Source: Sulfitobacter litoralis
Lineage (GTDB): Bacteria; Pseudomonadota; Alphaproteobacteria; Rhodobacterales; Rhodobacteraceae
Direction of reading: 5' to 3'
Length of the DNA stretch: 64,000 bases
NCBI RefSeq assembly: GCF_900103185.1
Contig: NZ_FNJD01000013.1
Location: 1 to 64,000 of the forward strand
The translations under genes and the position numbers were made by a program. The number at the start of each line of letters is the position of its first letter. Positions within the stretch are counted from its first letter, which is position 1. Below are positions 28,596-36,636 of the stretch, piece after piece. The notes below the pieces were generated by a model. It saw nothing but the letters and a program-made list of their open reading frames with translations. It was not told the DNA's origin and did not search any database.

Positions 28596-30089
28596 ATGGT
28601 ACGTGTAGAGCAATTTCTGGCGGATCAAGTGGCCGCACGCGGCGACGCGCCCGCGCTGAGCGACAGCACAGGGGTACGCTGGACGTACAAGAATTTCGAC
28701 AAGGCAAGCGACGACATCGCGCAGGCGCTCAAGGATGCCGGTGTGCAGCCCAATGACCGCGTCCTGATGCTGTCGGAAAACTGTGCCGCCGCCGTGGCGA
28801 CGGTGTTTGGCACATGGAAAGCGGGTGCCGTCATTATCCCTGTCAATGCACGGCAAAGTGCGGGCGAAATCCAGCGGATCATCGACCATGCAGCACCGGC
28901 TGCGGTGGTGCTGACCTGCCATGCTTCAATCGATGCAACCGTCCACGCCGAAACCCTGAATGCCGCAGAAATCACCGGTGCCTTCGGCACGATGCATCTG
29001 GCGACGCCGATCGCAAGCAACCCCGATGATGAACTAAGCGATGTGGCCGTGCTGCTGTATACGACCGGCACCACAGGCGATCCCAAAGGTGTGATGCTGA
29101 CCCATGACAACGTGCGCTTTGGCGGCAAGGCGTCGGCAAAACTGCGCGGGATCAATCCGGGCGATGTGGTGTATGGGGTGCTGCCGCTGACCCACGTCTT
29201 TGGCCTGTGCTCGGTCATGACCGCATCTTGCTGTGCCGGAGCCGAAATCCGGCTCGAGGCGCGTTTCTCGGCCGGAAAACTCTACACGGCCCTCACAACG
29301 GGGGTGAATTTCCTATCCGCTGTGCCACAGATGCATGCGCTGTTGATGCAATACACTAAGGAGCAAGGGCTGACGCAGCTGAACTCCGAAACGCTGCGCT
29401 ATGTGTCGTCGGGGGCGGCACCGCTTGACCCCACGTGGAAGCGCAAGGCCGAAGGGTTCTATGGCGTCGCGATCCAGAATGGCTATGGCATGACGGAATC
29501 CACGGCTGGTATCTCGGCCACCAGCAACCCGCTGGGATCGCCTGATATTTCGGTCGGGCCTTCGTTGCCCGGCGTCGAGACCAAGATCGACGATACAGTC
29601 GAGGGCGGCAGCAACGGCAAGGGCGAGGTCCTGACCCGCGGGGGCCATGTGATGAAGGGCTACTACAAGAACCCGACAGAGACGGCCAAAGTCCTGAGTG
29701 CTGACGGCTGGCTCCGCACTGGCGATCTGGGGTCCTTTGACGAACACGGCCACCTGCATATTCTGGGGCGCTCGAAAGAGCTGATCATTCACGGCGGGTT
29801 CAACGTCTATCCGCCCGAAGTCGAGGCCGCGATTAACGATCATCCGCAGGTTATTCAGGCCGCTGTGGTCGGCCGGTCCACCGGCAATGACGAAGAGGTC
29901 CTGGCTTTTGTTCAGATTGCCGAGGGCGACACGCTGGACCCGCAAGACCTCAAGGCCTTCGTCAAAGAGCGGCTGACCGGTTATAAACGCCCCAGCCAGT
30001 TCATCATCGGGACGTCACTGCCCGCAGCACCTACGGGCAAGATTCTCAAGCACAAGCTGATCGAGACGTTCAAGGACCAGCTTGCCTAA
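28596..30089 (+). CDS. AMP-forming acyl-CoA ligase
   Basis: The 497-aa enzyme (ATG at 28596 after GGGGAGG) activates a carboxylic acid to its CoA thioester. It has the P-loop LLYTTGTTGDPKGVMLTHDN near 173-192, A5 motif NGYGMTEST, A7 motif WLRTGDLG near 390 and the C-terminal lysine in PTGKILKHKL. The frame is open 22 codons further upstream, but that part does not resemble the family. As last gene of the unit it plays the part of pimA in pimelate operons; the acid could also be a fatty or aromatic acid. Confidence 0.88.
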   Translation: MVRVEQFLADQVAARGDAPALSDSTGVRWTYKNFDKASDDIAQALKDAGVQPNDRVLMLSENCAAAVATVFGTWKAGAVIIPVNARQSAGEIQRIIDHAAPAAVVLTCHASIDATVHAETLNAAEITGAFGTMHLATPIASNPDDELSDVAVLLYTTGTTGDPKGVMLTHDNVRFGGKASAKLRGINPGDVVYGVLPLTHVFGLCSVMTASCCAGAEIRLEARFSAGKLYTALTTGVNFLSAVPQMHALLMQYTKEQGLTQLNSETLRYVSSGAAPLDPTWKRKAEGFYGVAIQNGYGMTESTAGISATSNPLGSPDISVGPSLPGVETKIDDTVEGGSNGKGEVLTRGGHVMKGYYKNPTETAKVLSADGWLRTGDLGSFDEHGHLHILGRSKELIIHGGFNVYPPEVEAAINDHPQVIQAAVVGRSTGNDEEVLAFVQIAEGDTLDPQDLKAFVKERLTGYKRPSQFIIGTSLPAAPTGKILKHKLIETFKDQLA

Positions 30090-30110
30090 GTACCTTTGTG
30101 ATACCCAATA

Positions 30111-30149
30111 GAGAAAGGCCGGTCCCCGTGCGGGGGCCGGCCTTTCTCG
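30111..30149. terminator. Bidirectional terminator between the CoA ligase and rpe
   Basis: GAGAAAGGCCGG...CCGGCCTTTCTC forms a long palindrome with a GC-rich core between convergent genes. The arms end in pyrimidine or purine runs rather than pure T-runs. Confidence 0.8.
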
Positions 30150-30173
30150 GTCATGGCTGGTCTGCGCTGATGC

Positions 30174-30863
30174 TTAGACGTAAACGCCCTCGGCCGCGGC
30201 GCGGATGGCGCGGATGTTTTCGCCGTAGGGGGCGGGGTTGCTGACAGACCCGCCACGGAACACGGCGGAGCCTGCGACCAGCACATCGGCCCCTGCTTGC
30301 GCCACGCTGGACGCAGTGTTCACATCAACGCCGCCGTCGATTTCGATATGCACCGGACGGTCGCCGATCATCGCGCGCAGGGTGCGGATCTTGTCGCTCA
30401 TGTCGATGAATTTTTGTCCGCCAAAACCCGGGTTCACTGTCATCACACAGACCAGATCGGCGACGTCCAACAGGTGCTCTACTGCAGAGGCAGGCGTGCC
30501 GGGGTTCAGCGCGACACCGGCCTTGGCACCCGCGCCCCGGATCGCTTGCAGCGTGCGGTGGATGTGGGGGCCGGCCTCTACGTGGGCGGTGATCACATCG
30601 GCACCGGCCTTGGCAAACGCATCGATATAGGGATCAACGGGTTCGATCATCAGGTGTACGTCCATTACGCCCTTGATATGGGGCCGGATCGCGGCGCAGG
30701 TGGTCGGGCCAAAGCTGATGTTCGGGACGAAATGCCCGTCCATCACATCGACATGTACCCAGTCAGCGCCCTGCGCCTCGATGGCTTCGCACTCGGCTCC
30801 GAAATTGGCAAAGTCGGCGGCAAGGATAGACGGGGCGATTTTGATCGAACGGTCGAAGGTCAT
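30174..30863 (-). CDS. rpe: Ribulose-phosphate 3-epimerase
   Basis: The 229-aa TIM-barrel enzyme interconverts ribulose 5-phosphate and xylulose 5-phosphate. It begins IKIAPSILAADFANFGAECE, carries the metal-binding VHVDVMDGHFVPNISFGP near 37-54, and has MTVNPGFGGQKF near 143 and the phosphate-binding HIEIDGGVDVNTA and VAGSAVFRG. The ATG at 30863 starts the conserved N-terminus; the open frame extends upstream but is not family sequence. It is transcribed alone against the CoA ligase gene. Confidence 0.96.
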   Translation of the reverse strand: MTFDRSIKIAPSILAADFANFGAECEAIEAQGADWVHVDVMDGHFVPNISFGPTTCAAIRPHIKGVMDVHLMIEPVDPYIDAFAKAGADVITAHVEAGPHIHRTLQAIRGAGAKAGVALNPGTPASAVEHLLDVADLVCVMTVNPGFGGQKFIDMSDKIRTLRAMIGDRPVHIEIDGGVDVNTASSVAQAGADVLVAGSAVFRGGSVSNPAPYGENIRAIRAAAEGVYV

Positions 30864-30960
30864 GGGATCGGGCCTTTTGTAGAGAGGACGGGCAGGAGCA
30901 CCCTTTGCGCCCATATAGGCACTGTCGCTGTCGGAGGCAATCTGGGGAGCCTTCGGCGAG

Positions 30961-30979
30961 GATTTAAGACCATTTGGAA
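30961..30979. repeat. Short interspersed sequence, copy 2
   Basis: This copy differs from that at 12371 by one inserted A. It lies in the 240-bp region between rpe and the ABC importer, which otherwise holds the divergent promoters. Confidence 0.4.
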
Positions 30980-31047
30980 GCTGGCGAGGCTGGGTGCCGC
31001 GTGTGGTGACGGTTCGTTCTTGAGGATAGTTTTCGGGGGACGGGTGC

Positions 31048-31077
31048 TTGACACACCGTCTTGCCACGACCCATTGT
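31048..31077 (+). promoter_or_regulatory. Possible sigma-70 promoter of the ABC importer operon
   Basis: A perfect -35 box TTGACA lies at 31048-31053. About 18 bases later comes CATTGT, a weak -10 candidate. The position, roughly 30 bases before the ribosome-binding site, fits the operon start at 31104. Confidence 0.4.
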
Positions 31078-31103
31078 GCGCGCAAATCCAAGGGGAGGAT
31101 AGC

Positions 31104-32123
31104 ATGACCACATTCAACCGCCGCCAGACACTGGCCACCATGGGTGCTGCCGCTGCCGTCGGGCTGGCCGCGCCGGCCATTGCGCAAGGTAAAAAGATCA
31201 CGTTGGGTGCGCTGCGCTTTACCAGCCATTCAGGCACATTCGTGGCGTATCAGCGCGAGTATTTCAAGCAGGCGGGTCTGGACGTAGAGATCAAGTTCTT
31301 TCAGGCGGCGCAGCCGATGGCCGTGGCGATCGCCAGCGGGGATGTCGATTATGCCGTGACCGCGATCTCGGGCGGGTTGGTGTCCCTCGCGGACAAGGGC
31401 GCGATCAAGGTGATCGGCGGTGCGCTGTCCGAGGAAAAGGGCATCGATGGGCAGAAGTTTCTAGCCTCGGACGCGGCCTATCAGGCGGGTGTGACGGCGC
31501 CGGCGATGCTGGACGGGAAGAGCTTTGGCATGACCACGGCAGGATCGTCGTTCCATTATATGGGCTCGAAGATGGCGCAGGCCGAGGGGATCGACCTGTC
31601 GTTCAAGCCGTTGCAGAAGGTGGGAGCCATCATCGGCGCGCTGAAAACCGGCCAAATTGATGCCTGGTCGATCGTGCCGCATATCGCCAAGCCTCTGGCG
31701 GGGTCGGGCGCGGTGCATATCATCGGGAACGTGTCCGATTATCTGCCCGACTATCAGGTCACCACGGTCTTTACCTCGACCAAGAATGCGACCGACGAAA
31801 AGCAGCAAACGCAGGATTACCTTGCGGCCTATGCCAAGGGGGCTGCCGACTACAACGCGGCGATGATCGAACAGACCGCCGGCGCTGAAGGTGTGGCCGA
31901 GATGGTCAAGCTGATCCACAACTATGTCTATACCGACAAGACGCTAGAGGCCGCGACACCGGGCATCGTCAACGGCACCATGCGTCTGAACGAAGGTGCC
32001 GCGTTGAACGTAGCATCGGTGCGCGACCAGCTGAATTGGTTCCAGTCCGAAGGTCTGGTGGATGCGGATATCACGCTTGAGACACTGATCGACACGTCGT
32101 TCGTTGACACCATCGGCGCCTGA
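31104..32123 (+). CDS. ABC transporter substrate-binding protein, SsuA/NMT1-THI5 type
   Basis: The 339-aa periplasmic receptor has a signal with twin arginines (NRRQTLATMGAAAAVGLAAP) and a cleavage site at AIAQGKK. Its fold matches nitrate/sulfonate/THI5-like receptors: LRFTSHSGTFVAYQREYFKQ near 37-56, VEIKFFQAAQPMAVAIASGD and ALKTGQIDAWSIVPHIAKPL. The ATG at 31104 follows GGGGAGG. The ligand could be a sulfonate, nitrate or pyrimidine compound; nothing nearby decides this. Confidence 0.88.
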   Translation: MTTFNRRQTLATMGAAAAVGLAAPAIAQGKKITLGALRFTSHSGTFVAYQREYFKQAGLDVEIKFFQAAQPMAVAIASGDVDYAVTAISGGLVSLADKGAIKVIGGALSEEKGIDGQKFLASDAAYQAGVTAPAMLDGKSFGMTTAGSSFHYMGSKMAQAEGIDLSFKPLQKVGAIIGALKTGQIDAWSIVPHIAKPLAGSGAVHIIGNVSDYLPDYQVTTVFTSTKNATDEKQQTQDYLAAYAKGAADYNAAMIEQTAGAEGVAEMVKLIHNYVYTDKTLEAATPGIVNGTMRLNEGAALNVASVRDQLNWFQSEGLVDADITLETLIDTSFVDTIGA

Positions 32124-32146
32124 TCGCGTCGCCTTCACCAACGTAA

Positions 32147-32173
32147 GGTCGGGCAGCCTTTGCCCGGCCTTTT
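32147..32173 (+). terminator. Intercistronic hairpin with short T-run (attenuator)
   Basis: GGTCGGGCA and TGCCCGGCC form a 9-bp stem with one G-T pair around a GCCTT loop, followed by TTTTAT. It would lower expression of the ATPase and permease genes relative to the binding protein. Confidence 0.65.
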
Positions 32174-32192
32174 ATATTTCAGGACGTTTCTC

Positions 32193-32960
32193 ATGGATCT
32201 TAGGTTAGCGAACGTCAGCCATACCTATGGCGAGACCGAAGTGCTGCGCGACATCAACCTTGATATACCGTCGGGGCAGATTGTCTGCATCGTCGGGCCT
32301 TCGGGCTGTGGCAAGTCGACCCTGTTGCGGATGCTTGGCGGGCTGGAGCAGCCGACGTCGGGCGAGGTACTGCAACTGGGCACACCGCTTGCTGGCTGTC
32401 TGAACCCGCTGACCTATGTATTTCAGGATTTCGCGTTGCTGCCATGGCGCAGCGTGCGCGGCAATGTGGCGCTGGTGCTTGAGGATCACGGGCTGGACGC
32501 CGCTGCGCGGGCGCGGATCATCGATGATGTGCTGACGCGCACCAAGCTGACCGAATTTGCCGATGCCCTGCCCAAACAGCTTTCTGGCGGGATGAAGCAG
32601 CGCGTGGCCATTGCACGCGCCTTGGCAGTGAACCCTGCGGTGATGTTGATGGACGAACCGCTCAGCGCGCTGGACAGCCAGACGCGCGAGCTGCTGATGG
32701 ACGATCTGATCAGCCTGTGGACACGCCAGCCTTTCACCGCCGTCTATGTCACGCACAATCTGGCAGAGGCCGTGCGTCTGGGACATAAGATCGTGGTTCT
32801 GTCGCGCCGTCCCGGACAGATCCGCGAGGTGGTTGATCTGACCACCCCGTTGGCAGAGCGCGCCTATGGCGACGCCGCCCTTGAGGCACAACAACAACAT
32901 TTGTGGGGGCTGATGCGCGAAGAAGCCGCTGCCGCCGATGCGGAGCTCATTCATGTCTGA
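32193..32960 (+). CDS. ABC transporter ATPase, nitrate/sulfonate type
   Basis: The 255-aa ATPase starts at 32193 (MDLRLANVSHTYGETEVLRD). Walker A GPSGCGKST is at about 35-43, the Q-loop is VFQDFALLPW, the signature is LSGGMKQRVAIARAL near 130 and Walker B is VMLMDEPLSALD. This matches SsuB/TauB-like subunits. It overlaps the permease gene by eight bases. Confidence 0.93.
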   Translation: MDLRLANVSHTYGETEVLRDINLDIPSGQIVCIVGPSGCGKSTLLRMLGGLEQPTSGEVLQLGTPLAGCLNPLTYVFQDFALLPWRSVRGNVALVLEDHGLDAAARARIIDDVLTRTKLTEFADALPKQLSGGMKQRVAIARALAVNPAVMLMDEPLSALDSQTRELLMDDLISLWTRQPFTAVYVTHNLAEAVRLGHKIVVLSRRPGQIREVVDLTTPLAERAYGDAALEAQQQHLWGLMREEAAAADAELIHV

Positions 32961-33759
32961 CACAGCACACACAACCAGCCGCCGCGTCGATTTTCGCGGG
33001 GGCGGGTTCGCTCCGAAACAGCGGCGGGGCATGGGTATTCTGGTTTTTGTTCTGCTGATCCTCTTTGCGGAATGGGGAACGCGCAGTGGGTTTATCACGA
33101 ACCTTACCTTGCCGCGCCCGTCGGATGTGGCGATGACCTTTGTCGAGCTATGGCAATCGGGAATGCTGTATAAACATCTTGCCCCGTCGCTGAGCCGGCT
33201 GGCCGTGGGGGCGACCCTTGGCGCTTTGGTTGGCGTGGGCGTGGGCGTTATGATCGGGTTGTTCAGCTATGTGCGTGCAGGACTGGTGCCCCTCGTTGCG
33301 GCGCTGTTCCCTATCCCCAAGATCGCGCTGCTGCCGCTGTTTGTGATCTGGTTCGGCATTGACGAGGGCAGTAAATATGCACTGATCGCCTTTGGGACGT
33401 TCACGCCCACGGTCGTGGCGACCTATGCGGCGGTGGACAACGTGGACCGCGGGCTGATCCGGATGGGGCAAAGTTTTGGCCTGTCATGGTGGTCGATCGT
33501 GCGAAAAATCGTTCTGCCAGGGGCGATGCCGGGCATCCTGTCGGGGCTGCGCATTTCCTTGGCGATTGCGATTATCCTGCTTGTGGCCGCTGAAATGCTG
33601 GGCGCGGAATATGGCATCGGGGCATATATCCTTGAAGCTGGCAGCCTTTACGATCTTGAACGTCTGTTCGCGGGCGTGGTGATCTTGTCGGTATTGGGGG
33701 TTTGCGTCAGTGCCGTGATCGCGGCGATCGAGACGCGCGTGTTGCGCTGGCGGGTCTGA
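32953..33759 (+). CDS. ABC transporter permease, nitrate/sulfonate type
   Basis: The 268-aa inner-membrane protein has about six helices and an SsuC/TauC-like EAA region (NVDRGLIRMGQSFGLSWWSI near 163-182, then KIVLPGAMPGILSGLRISL). The start at 32953 overlaps the end of the ATPase gene. With the receptor and ATPase it forms a complete importer. Confidence 0.92.
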   Translation: MSDTAHTTSRRVDFRGGGFAPKQRRGMGILVFVLLILFAEWGTRSGFITNLTLPRPSDVAMTFVELWQSGMLYKHLAPSLSRLAVGATLGALVGVGVGVMIGLFSYVRAGLVPLVAALFPIPKIALLPLFVIWFGIDEGSKYALIAFGTFTPTVVATYAAVDNVDRGLIRMGQSFGLSWWSIVRKIVLPGAMPGILSGLRISLAIAIILLVAAEMLGAEYGIGAYILEAGSLYDLERLFAGVVILSVLGVCVSAVIAAIETRVLRWRV

Positions 33760-33826
33760 GCCGCGGGAACCGTTTCTCGCATCCGTGGTTATCCCTCCAT
33801 ACACAGCAGTTGGGGGGGGGACGACG

Positions 33827-34042
33827 ATGTCTGGTATATCCAAAGGCACAAAAGTGAAATGGGACTGGGGGCAGGGGACTGCCACCGGCGAAGTGACGGA
33901 ACGGTTTACCAAAAGCGTAACACGCACCCTGAAAGGGTCAGAGGTGACGCGCAACGGGTCCGACGATGATCCCGCATTGTTAATCGAACAGGACGACGGG
34001 GATGAGGTGCTCAAGCTTTCCTCCGAAGTCGAGGCGACCTGA
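33827..34042 (+). CDS. Small HVA1/Tudor-like domain protein (DUF2945)
   Basis: The 71-aa protein from the ATG at 33827 contains KGTKVKWDWGQGTATGEVTE and a strand-rich remainder ending DDGDEVLKLSSEVE. This is the pattern of hypervirulence-associated (HVA1) Tudor-like domains, known in bacteria and fungi with no fixed function. A run of G residues precedes the start. It sits five bases before the topoisomerase IB gene, so the two are probably co-transcribed. Confidence 0.75.
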   Translation: MSGISKGTKVKWDWGQGTATGEVTERFTKSVTRTLKGSEVTRNGSDDDPALLIEQDDGDEVLKLSSEVEAT

Positions 34043-34046
34043 CCGG

Positions 34047-35012
34047 ATGGGCGGCGCGGGGCTGACCTATTACGGGGATGACCGCCCCGGCATTGCCCGC
34101 CAGCGCCACGGGCGCGGGTTCACCTATAAAGCGCCAGACGGGGCAACGATTGCCCGCGGCGCGGAACGCGCGCGGCTCGAGGCGATGGCGGTCCCGCCTG
34201 CTTATGAAGACGTGTGGATGACGCCGCTCGCGAACGGGCATTTGCTGGCCACTGGGCGTGATGCACGTGACCGCAAGCAGTACCGCTATCACGAGAAATG
34301 GTCCGAGGCACAGTCCGAGACGAAGTTCGCCAGTCTGATAGATTTCGCCCATGCGTTGCCCCGATTGCGGCGCTTTGTGGCCCGAGATCTGGATCAAGAG
34401 GCAGGTGAGCGAAGCTTTGCACTGGCGAGCGCTGTGACGTTGATCGATCGCGCGTCCTTGCGGGTGGGAAACGCTGACTACACCCGCGAGAATGGCAGCT
34501 ATGGCACGCTGACGTTGCGGGCGAAACACGTCAAGCTCGACGGAAATGTGATCCGTCTGCGGTACACCGCAAAAGGGGGCAAGAAGGTGCGGCGTCAGAT
34601 CAATGACCGGACGCTTGCCAAGACGCTCGACAAAGTCAGTGACCTGCCGGGGGCCGAGCTGCTGACATGGGCGGACGCGCAGGGCACGGTTCAACAGCTC
34701 AACTCTGCGGGATTGAACTCCTATATCGCCGAAGCGGCGGGATGCGATGATTTTACCGCCAAGACCTTTCGCACCTGGGCAGGCACCGTCGCCGCCTTTG
34801 AGGCCGCTGAACAAGGGCACGCGACGATCAAGCAACTGGCCGAGGCCGCTGCCGCACAGCTCAGCAATACGCCCACGGTGGCACGCAACAGCTATATTCA
34901 TCCGGCGGTGATTGATTTGGCGGGCGCAGACGCGCCGGCGATCGACGTGGGCCGCAAAACGGGCCTTTTCGCATCCGAAGCGCGGCTATTGGCCTATCTG
35001 GAGCAGTGCTGA
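34047..35012 (+). CDS. DNA topoisomerase IB
   Basis: This 321-aa enzyme is of the short bacterial/poxvirus type IB topoisomerases, which relax supercoils through a 3'-phosphotyrosine. It has an N-terminal DNA-binding part, RVGNADYTRENGSYGTLTLR near 145-164, LRYTAKGGKKVRRQI (catalytic Lys/Arg region), FRTWAGT near 245 and the nucleophilic Tyr in ARNSYIHPAVID near 283. The ATG at 34047 lies just after the stop of the Tudor-like gene. The converging soxR gene ends seven bases downstream. Confidence 0.92.
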   Translation: MGGAGLTYYGDDRPGIARQRHGRGFTYKAPDGATIARGAERARLEAMAVPPAYEDVWMTPLANGHLLATGRDARDRKQYRYHEKWSEAQSETKFASLIDFAHALPRLRRFVARDLDQEAGERSFALASAVTLIDRASLRVGNADYTRENGSYGTLTLRAKHVKLDGNVIRLRYTAKGGKKVRRQINDRTLAKTLDKVSDLPGAELLTWADAQGTVQQLNSAGLNSYIAEAAGCDDFTAKTFRTWAGTVAAFEAAEQGHATIKQLAEAAAAQLSNTPTVARNSYIHPAVIDLAGADAPAIDVGRKTGLFASEARLLAYLEQC

Positions 35013-35019
35013 ACGCGGG

Positions 35020-35364
35020 CTAGTCCTGAGCGTCTGGCTTGCAGAACATTTCGTAGACCACTTCCATGATCTTTTGGGGCCGGTCATCCGCTAGCCGGTA
35101 ATAGATCGTCTTGCCGTCGCGGCGCGGGGTCACCAACCCTTCAAGCCGCAAGCGTGACAACTGCTGCGATACGGCAGCCTGACGCGCCGACAGCAGCGCC
35201 TCCAGCTCAGTGACTGATTTCTCGCCGGCAGACAGATGGCACAAGATCATCAAACGACCCTCATGGCTGATCGCCTTGAGGAAGTTCGAGGCCCGTATCG
35301 CGTTCTCGGACATACGGTCCAGATCGGCTTGGCTCATTTCTGTATCGGAACCGGGGATACCCAC
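35020..35364 (-). CDS. soxR: ArsR-family sulfur-responsive repressor SoxR (SqrR/BigR-type)
   Basis: The 114-aa winged-helix protein has ARQAAVSQQLSRLRLEGLVT near 61-80 as recognition helix and wing. Cys42 (ILCHLSAGEKS) and Cys108 (EMFCKPD) occupy the positions of the two redox cysteines that form a polysulfide bridge in SqrR and BigR. GTG at 35364 is preceded by AAGGAT, whereas the in-frame ATG at 35337 has no ribosome-binding site. It is transcribed with soxS and should repress the sox genes in the absence of reactive sulfur. Confidence 0.93.
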   Translation of the reverse strand: MGIPGSDTEMSQADLDRMSENAIRASNFLKAISHEGRLMILCHLSAGEKSVTELEALLSARQAAVSQQLSRLRLEGLVTPRRDGKTIYYRLADDRPQKIMEVVYEMFCKPDAQD

Positions 35365-35418
35365 TGATTAAAATCCTTAGCGTAGTGAGAAGGGATTGGC
35401 GTGCGCATAAGGGATGCG

Positions 35419-35805
35419 CTAGCTTTTGGCGGGGTCTGGCATCAGATCGGCGTCGGATAGCATCTTTTCCAGCACGCCCCAAAAGAAATCTTCACCCGGA
35501 TAGCCTTCGATCCGAGAGATTTCCTTGCCGTCGACCATCAGCACAAAGGTCGGCGTATAATGCAGGCTGCGGGCAAAGTGCAGATCCGCCGGTTTTTCAT
35601 CGTTAATATCGACGCGGCGCAGCGGGGCGGCTTGGCCGGCTTGGGTCTTGGGGTAGATCGGCGCGATCTGTTCGTTCCAGCGGGCACACCACACGCAGCC
35701 CTGCTCTTCGACCATGACCAGCGTGGTCTGAGCCGCCGCGATCATCGGGGTAAACGCCAGACCCGCGGCCACCGATAGGGATAAGAAAGCAGTGCGCAGC
35801 CGCAT
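35419..35805 (-). CDS. soxS: Periplasmic thioredoxin-like protein SoxS
   Basis: The 128-aa product has a Sec signal (MRLRTAFLSLSVAAGLAFTP, cleavage near AAAQ) and a thioredoxin-like active site CVWC in EEQGCVWCARWNEQ near 36-49, with the cis-Pro in HYTPTFVLMV. In Paracoccus, SoxS is reported to keep the sulfur carrier SoxYZ in an active reduced state. The order soxS-soxR, divergent from soxV, is as in Paracoccus. The ATG at 35805 is chosen because it begins the signal peptide. Confidence 0.9.
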   Translation of the reverse strand: MRLRTAFLSLSVAAGLAFTPMIAAAQTTLVMVEEQGCVWCARWNEQIAPIYPKTQAGQAAPLRRVDINDEKPADLHFARSLHYTPTFVLMVDGKEISRIEGYPGEDFFWGVLEKMLSDADLMPDPAKS

Positions 35806-35837
35806 AGGGAATTCACCTGTTGATTTCAAAATACATA

Positions 35838-35856
35838 ATGTGAATATGTGAATGGT
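35838..35856. promoter_or_regulatory. Possible degenerate SoxR-binding half-sites between soxS and soxV
   Basis: The 71-bp divergent intergenic region contains a direct repeat ATGTGAAT-ATGTGAAT, each copy with the GAAT half-site of the SqrR/BigR palindrome. No good ATTC partner stands eight bases away. SoxR of Paracoccus binds the equivalent region, so a site is expected here, but this sequence is only a partial match. Confidence 0.4.
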
Positions 35857-35876
35857 ACAAGATAAAGGCAAGTTGC

Positions 35877-36617
35877 ATGCTAGAAATCACCTTTGTAGGC
35901 GCGACGCTGGCTGGGCTATTGTCCTTTTTATCGCCCTGCATTCTGCCGATTGTCCCATTCTACCTGAGCTATCTGGCGGGGGTTGGCATGAACCAGATCA
36001 CCGCAGACGGGCCGATTGACGCGGGCGTACGGCGTCGCGCGGTGATCGCGGCGCTGTTTTTTGCGGCTGGGGTGATCACGATCTTTGTGGGACTCGGCGC
36101 GGCAGCGACCACCTTTGGCCAAATCGTGCGTGATTACTTTGACGTTCTGCGATGGGTTGCGGCGGCGGTTATTATTGCAATGGGGCTGCATTTTCTGGGG
36201 GTGATCCGCATCGGATTTCTGTACCGCCAGTTTCGCGCGGATGCGGGCAGCACCACCGCGACCAGCTTTTGGGGGGCTTATGTCATCGGGCTGGCCTTTG
36301 CCTTTGGCTGGACGCCGTGCGTCGGCCCGGTCCTGGCGGCGATCCTGTTCACCGCCGCCGGCGCAGAAACGGCAGTGACGGGCGGGTTGCTTTTGCTGGC
36401 CTATGGCATCGGGATGACCGCGCCCTTCGTGCTGGCGGCATTGTTCGTCGGCCCGTTCATGCGCTGGATGGCGCGTTTCCGGCAGCATTTGGGGACGGTA
36501 GAGAAAGCGATGGGGGTGCTGCTGATCGTGTTTGGTCTGCTGATCGCTACGAATTCGATCAACTATATTGCGCAGTGGATGCTTGAAACCTTCCCCGTTT
36601 TCAGCGTCATTGGCTAA
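35877..36617 (+). CDS. soxV: CcdA/DsbD-like membrane thiol transporter SoxV
   Basis: The 246-aa protein has six membrane helices and the two CcdA-type cysteines, in SFLSPCILPIVPFYLSY near 18-34 and FGWTPCVGPVLAAI near 143-156. It passes electrons from cytoplasmic thioredoxin to periplasmic SoxW and SoxS. It is the first plus-strand gene of the sox locus, and soxW follows after 19 bases. Confidence 0.95.
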   Translation: MLEITFVGATLAGLLSFLSPCILPIVPFYLSYLAGVGMNQITADGPIDAGVRRRAVIAALFFAAGVITIFVGLGAAATTFGQIVRDYFDVLRWVAAAVIIAMGLHFLGVIRIGFLYRQFRADAGSTTATSFWGAYVIGLAFAFGWTPCVGPVLAAILFTAAGAETAVTGGLLLLAYGIGMTAPFVLAALFVGPFMRWMARFRQHLGTVEKAMGVLLIVFGLLIATNSINYIAQWMLETFPVFSVIG

Positions 36618-36636
36618 CAACCGGAGGGACCTTGTG

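Noticed and set aside
30297-31103. N-terminal extension of the ABC receptor frame across rpe
   Set aside because: The frame is open by chance. The true start at 31104 has a strong ribosome-binding site and signal peptide, and the upstream portion is antisense to rpe.
35838-35856. A full SqrR-type operator between soxS and soxV
   Set aside because: Only GAAT half-sites in direct orientation are present; no ATTC partner at eight-base spacing, so I list it only as a weak candidate.
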